Positions 6,001-6,194 of a stretch of 6,194 nucleotides of DNA are shown piece by piece. The notes beneath the pieces were generated by a model, which saw nothing but the letters and a program-made list of their open reading frames with translations, ran no database searches and had not been told where the DNA came from. Source of the stretch: Gp7-AA10 sp041483175 (GTDB lineage Bacteria > Acidobacteriota > Thermoanaerobaculia > Gp7-AA8); NCBI GenBank assembly GCA_041483175.1, contig JBGPFD010000208.1, positions 1 through 6,194 of the forward strand, written 5' to 3'. The position numbers were made by a program, and so were the translations under genes. The number at the start of each line of letters is the position of its first letter. Within the stretch, counting starts at the first letter, position 1.

Positions 6001-6194
6001 ATGCCCGGCGCCGCGCTGGTCATCGCTCTGACGCTCGCGCATGGGAAGGCGGTCCTCCCGCCGCGAGCCATGATCATCGCTCCCGCGCCGAATCGCGAAA
6101 CAATGATCGTCCGCCGCGCCTCCGACGGCACGATCGAGACGGCGTGCGTCGACAACGATGATGCGATGCGCGCGTTTCTGGCCGGTGCGAGGGC
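6001..6194 (+). CDS. Hypothetical protein, 3' partial, coupled to the protease gene
   Basis: From the ATG at 6001 the frame is open to the window end, 64 full codons with no stop. Support for a real gene is the well-spaced GAGGT overlapping the protease stop, the 10-nt gap and the same strand. The start of the protein (MPGAALVIALTLAHG) is mildly hydrophobic, followed by PPRAMIIAPAPN, then IVRRASDGTIETACVDNDDA and AMRAFLAG. The hydrophobic start is short and lacks an early positive charge, so it is only a weak candidate for a signal or membrane segment. I do not recognise the family. Its position suggests a role tied to the secreted protease, for example a partner, inhibitor or substrate, but that rests only on context. 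The alternative is an unrelated gene in the same transcript. Confidence 0.6.
   Translation, partial: MPGAALVIALTLAHGKAVLPPRAMIIAPAPNRETMIVRRASDGTIETACVDNDDAMRAFLAGAR

Noticed and set aside
5064..6155. - strand open frame of 363 codons opposite the protease
   Set aside because: It is antisense to the catalytic and PA domains, is arginine-rich with no motif, and is a shadow of the real gene.
1..6194. CRISPR array, tRNA, rRNA, transposase or phage genes
   Set aside because: No regularly spaced direct repeats, tRNA-like fold, rRNA segment or transposase-like reading frame was seen on either strand.

Overview
This is a GC-rich bacterial window with four genes: two on the + strand that are cut by the window ends, one complete + strand gene, and one complete - strand gene. 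The GC-rich codon use, the secreted subtilase and the style of the palindromic repeats suggest a soil or environmental bacterium, possibly Acidobacteriota. That placement is an inference from general resemblance, because there is no rRNA or other phylogenetic marker here.

Region 1-3675 is one long reading frame, open at the left edge, for a multidomain iron-sulfur flavoprotein. It has a helical N-terminal part, a GltD/NfnB-like half (eight cysteines for two Fe-S clusters, an FAD fold and an NAD(P) fold), and a PyrK/NfnA-like half (an FNR-type FAD/NAD module with a C-terminal four-cysteine set). The GTG at 250 is not a credible start, since the frame continues uninterrupted to base 1. A palindromic element of about 92 bp (696-787) lies in frame inside the coding sequence and is translated as a low-complexity, probably disordered segment. 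A second, unrelated repeat (3671-3722) made of two hairpins closed by an outer inverted repeat supplies the stop codon.

Region 3762-4205 (- strand) encodes a small CoA-binding (YccU-type) Rossmann protein, convergent with the oxidoreductase. A divergent intergenic region of 123 bp (4206-4328) holds a strong Shine-Dalgarno on each side, a CTGG tandem tract and a small AT-rich inverted repeat, but no promoter I can call with confidence.

Region 4329-5990 (+) encodes a secreted S8 subtilase with signal peptide, I9-like propeptide, complete Asp-His-Ser triad and an inserted PA domain. It is followed after 10 nt by a small partial gene (6001 to the right edge) of unknown function. The Shine-Dalgarno of that gene overlaps the protease stop codon, which suggests a translationally coupled two-gene unit.

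The oxidoreductase and the protease unit show no obvious functional link. The most unusual items are the in-frame palindrome insertion, the single-chain combination of Nfn-like modules, and the small gene coupled to the protease.
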